Positions 62,473-64,000 of a DNA stretch of 64,000 nt are shown piece after piece (the first letter of the stretch is position 1; each line of letters begins with the position of its first letter). Below the pieces are notes generated by a model. The model was given only the letters and a program-made list of their open reading frames with translations, searched no databases and was not told the origin of the DNA. Origin of the DNA: an uncultured Bacteroidales bacterium (GTDB lineage: Bacteria > Bacteroidota > Bacteroidia > Bacteroidales > UBA932). The position numbers were made by a program, and so were the translations under genes. Where the stretch lies: positions 1 through 64,000 of the forward strand of contig CASFPH010000022.1 of NCBI GenBank assembly GCA_949296645.1, in the 5' to 3' direction.

Positions 62473-64000
62473 ATGAAAAATCTGACAAAATACATATTGT
62501 ATCTGCTTCCTTTCCTGTTGTTTTCATGCAGATATGAGATGGAAAGCGGAAAAAACGGTGTTATCGAGGAAGGTTTGCCTGCCAGAATTTCTGTCTCATT
62601 TCTCTCCGAAGAGAATGAAATCATAACAAGGGCGGCGCAGGATAAGGAAACGGAGTCAACTGTACACAATCTCAGAGTCTTTATCTTCAATAAAGATGGA
62701 GAGGTGATCTGCAACAAGTTTTTCGACGACAACAACCTTGTTACCGGAACATCAGGAACGTTGGTGCTGAATACAACTTCTGCAGAAGGTGCGAAGATTT
62801 TCGGTATAGCCAACCTTACCACTGCACAGATTTCAACTGATTATGACATAGATGAGAATCTTGATAATATAACCTCTTTTTCGCAGCTTGAAAGTATTCT
62901 TGCAAGACTTGAGGGAGAGACTGTAAACAGAACAGGATCTTTCCTTATGAGCGGTTATGCCTGGAAGAATGAAAACGGTAATGAAAGGTCAACTAACAAG
63001 ATTGACATACCTGCATTGAGTGATGATATTCATGAGCTGACAGGCGTTACCTTGCTTCTTGACAGGGTTGATGCTAAGGTGACTTTCAATGTCACGTCGG
63101 AAGCCCCTGCAGATAAAAACTGGACAGAGTTCTCGTTCAAGCCTTCGGAATGGAAAGTATGCCGCATTCCTATGCAGTCGCTGGTAGCGGAAAAGGATAA
63201 AGGTGATTATGATGAAGCCGGCTCGTACTTTGATTCTATGGAACTTCCGTTTGAGTCTGTAACCAGGGACGATGCTACTGCGCTTTATTCTGGAGGTAGC
63301 TTTACTTTCTATCTGCCTGAAAACAGAAAGGCTCCGAGAGACGTTATAAGTGAAACCGGCAACGCTGCAGCTGATTATTCATTGAGGGAAAAAAGAGATC
63401 AGGGAGCAGATGTCACCAATCCGGACAGGCCTGGGCAGGAATTCGAGTCGGGGAATTTCACATATGCCAATGCAAATTCTACCTATGTTGAAATGACAGG
63501 AACTCTTTCCTATAAAGAGACAGACAATAATGGAAAAGAGTATCTTGTAAGTTCTTCAGTGAAATATATAGTCCATCTCGGTTATGTCAACGGAGTCAAC
63601 GATTATGATACCAGACGTAATGTGCATTATACCTATAATGTCAAGGTAAGAGGTGTAAACGATATCATAGTGGAAGTTACGGATGATGATGAATTGCGTT
63701 CCGGTTATGAAGGAGATGTGATTTACAGTTCGAATGCGACCTATTTCCTTGACGCACATTATGACAGGGCACTGCTTCATATAAATAAGGCTGATATTCC
63801 GAATATGTCATGGGGTATAGATACTCCTTATGGAGTCGGAGTCTATGCAGGTACGGGAGATATTACTGAAAACCTGATGGACTACAGATGGATAAAGTTT
63901 GCGGTCAACAGGAATTACGGCACGCCTGCCAATGAATATGTAAAGTATCCGGGAGACCAGAACTACAAAGGTGGAAAGAATGAGGTCTCTGGCTATGGCC
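62473..64000 (+). CDS. DUF4906-like fimbrial lipoprotein, 3' end outside the window
   Basis: The open frame runs from ATG 62473 to the window end (509 codons, no stop). It begins with a lipoprotein signal (YILYLLPFLLFSC). A fimbrillin-like first part has ITRAAQDKETESTVHNLRVF and IFGIANLTT. Then come LLLDRVDAKVTFNV, SFTFYLPENRKAP and KYIVHLGYVN with HYTYNVKVRGVNDI, the layout of DUF4906-type proteins found in Bacteroidales pilus clusters. It probably encodes a tip or accessory component. The remainder cannot be judged. Confidence 0.75.
   Translation, partial: MKNLTKYILYLLPFLLFSCRYEMESGKNGVIEEGLPARISVSFLSEENEIITRAAQDKETESTVHNLRVFIFNKDGEVICNKFFDDNNLVTGTSGTLVLNTTSAEGAKIFGIANLTTAQISTDYDIDENLDNITSFSQLESILARLEGETVNRTGSFLMSGYAWKNENGNERSTNKIDIPALSDDIHELTGVTLLLDRVDAKVTFNVTSEAPADKNWTEFSFKPSEWKVCRIPMQSLVAEKDKGDYDEAGSYFDSMELPFESVTRDDATALYSGGSFTFYLPENRKAPRDVISETGNAAADYSLREKRDQGADVTNPDRPGQEFESGNFTYANANSTYVEMTGTLSYKETDNNGKEYLVSSSVKYIVHLGYVNGVNDYDTRRNVHYTYNVKVRGVNDIIVEVTDDDELRSGYEGDVIYSSNATYFLDAHYDRALLHINKADIPNMSWGIDTPYGVGVYAGTGDITENLMDYRWIKFAVNRNYGTPANEYVKYPGDQNYKGGKNEVSGYG

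Overview
The window reads as a chromosomal stretch of a Bacteroidota genome, most likely order Bacteroidales (family not assigned). The evidence is internal. There are many -7 elements of the Bacteroidota form TAnnTTTG, a type III glutamine synthetase, an FtcD-FchA fusion, a K+-dependent membrane pyrophosphatase, a Bacteroidota-type putative porin, DUF3575/DUF5119 proteins, and two large clusters of fimbrillin-like lipoproteins typical of type V pili. TGA is an ordinary stop codon in many genes, so the standard code applies. I saw no rRNA, tRNA, CRISPR array or complete insertion sequence.

Layout. 1-2560: a coiled-coil protein, rsmI and a helix-hairpin-helix membrane protein. 2607-13781: a compact co-directional run of an ABC exporter pair, a split 5'-nucleotidase, murI, hppA, uvrB and a Rel-family gene with a degenerate hydrolase site. 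14022-19943: uvrA, an M28 peptidase and a TPR protein. 20153-21460: an FG-GAP lipoprotein gene interrupted in frame by one TGA, with a SECIS-like hairpin just downstream. 21545-22012: two copies of an interspersed repeat. 22016-25303: an AraC regulator with a 13-bp tandem repeat at its start, then a decayed efflux operon (TolC intact, HlyD and MFS reduced to fragments). 25408-29146: an MltF-like lytic transglycosylase, a putative porin and a DUF486 protein. 29296-35869: the complete histidine degradation pathway (ftcD-fchA, hutU, hutH, hutI). 35973-36390: a second repeat block. 36394-44589: cutC, a dipeptidyl peptidase IV, umuDC, glutamine synthetase III and lrgAB.

44662-64000: two divergent surface-pilus operons. 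The left one (minus strand) runs DUF3575, DUF5119, fimbrillin, two more fimbrillin-like lipoproteins and two very large lipoproteins with C-terminal WHIWV/QWGRKD modules. The right one (plus strand) repeats the same leading order: DUF3575, DUF5119, fimbrillin, fimbrillin-like, anchor-like lipoprotein, then a DUF4906-like protein cut by the window edge.

The 759-bp gap between the two operons holds a 24-bp imperfect inverted repeat (22/24). It encloses a consensus promoter that at present points only to the left operon. I propose that this is an invertible promoter segment that switches expression between the two pilus operons. This switch and the candidate selenoprotein are the two most interesting observations.
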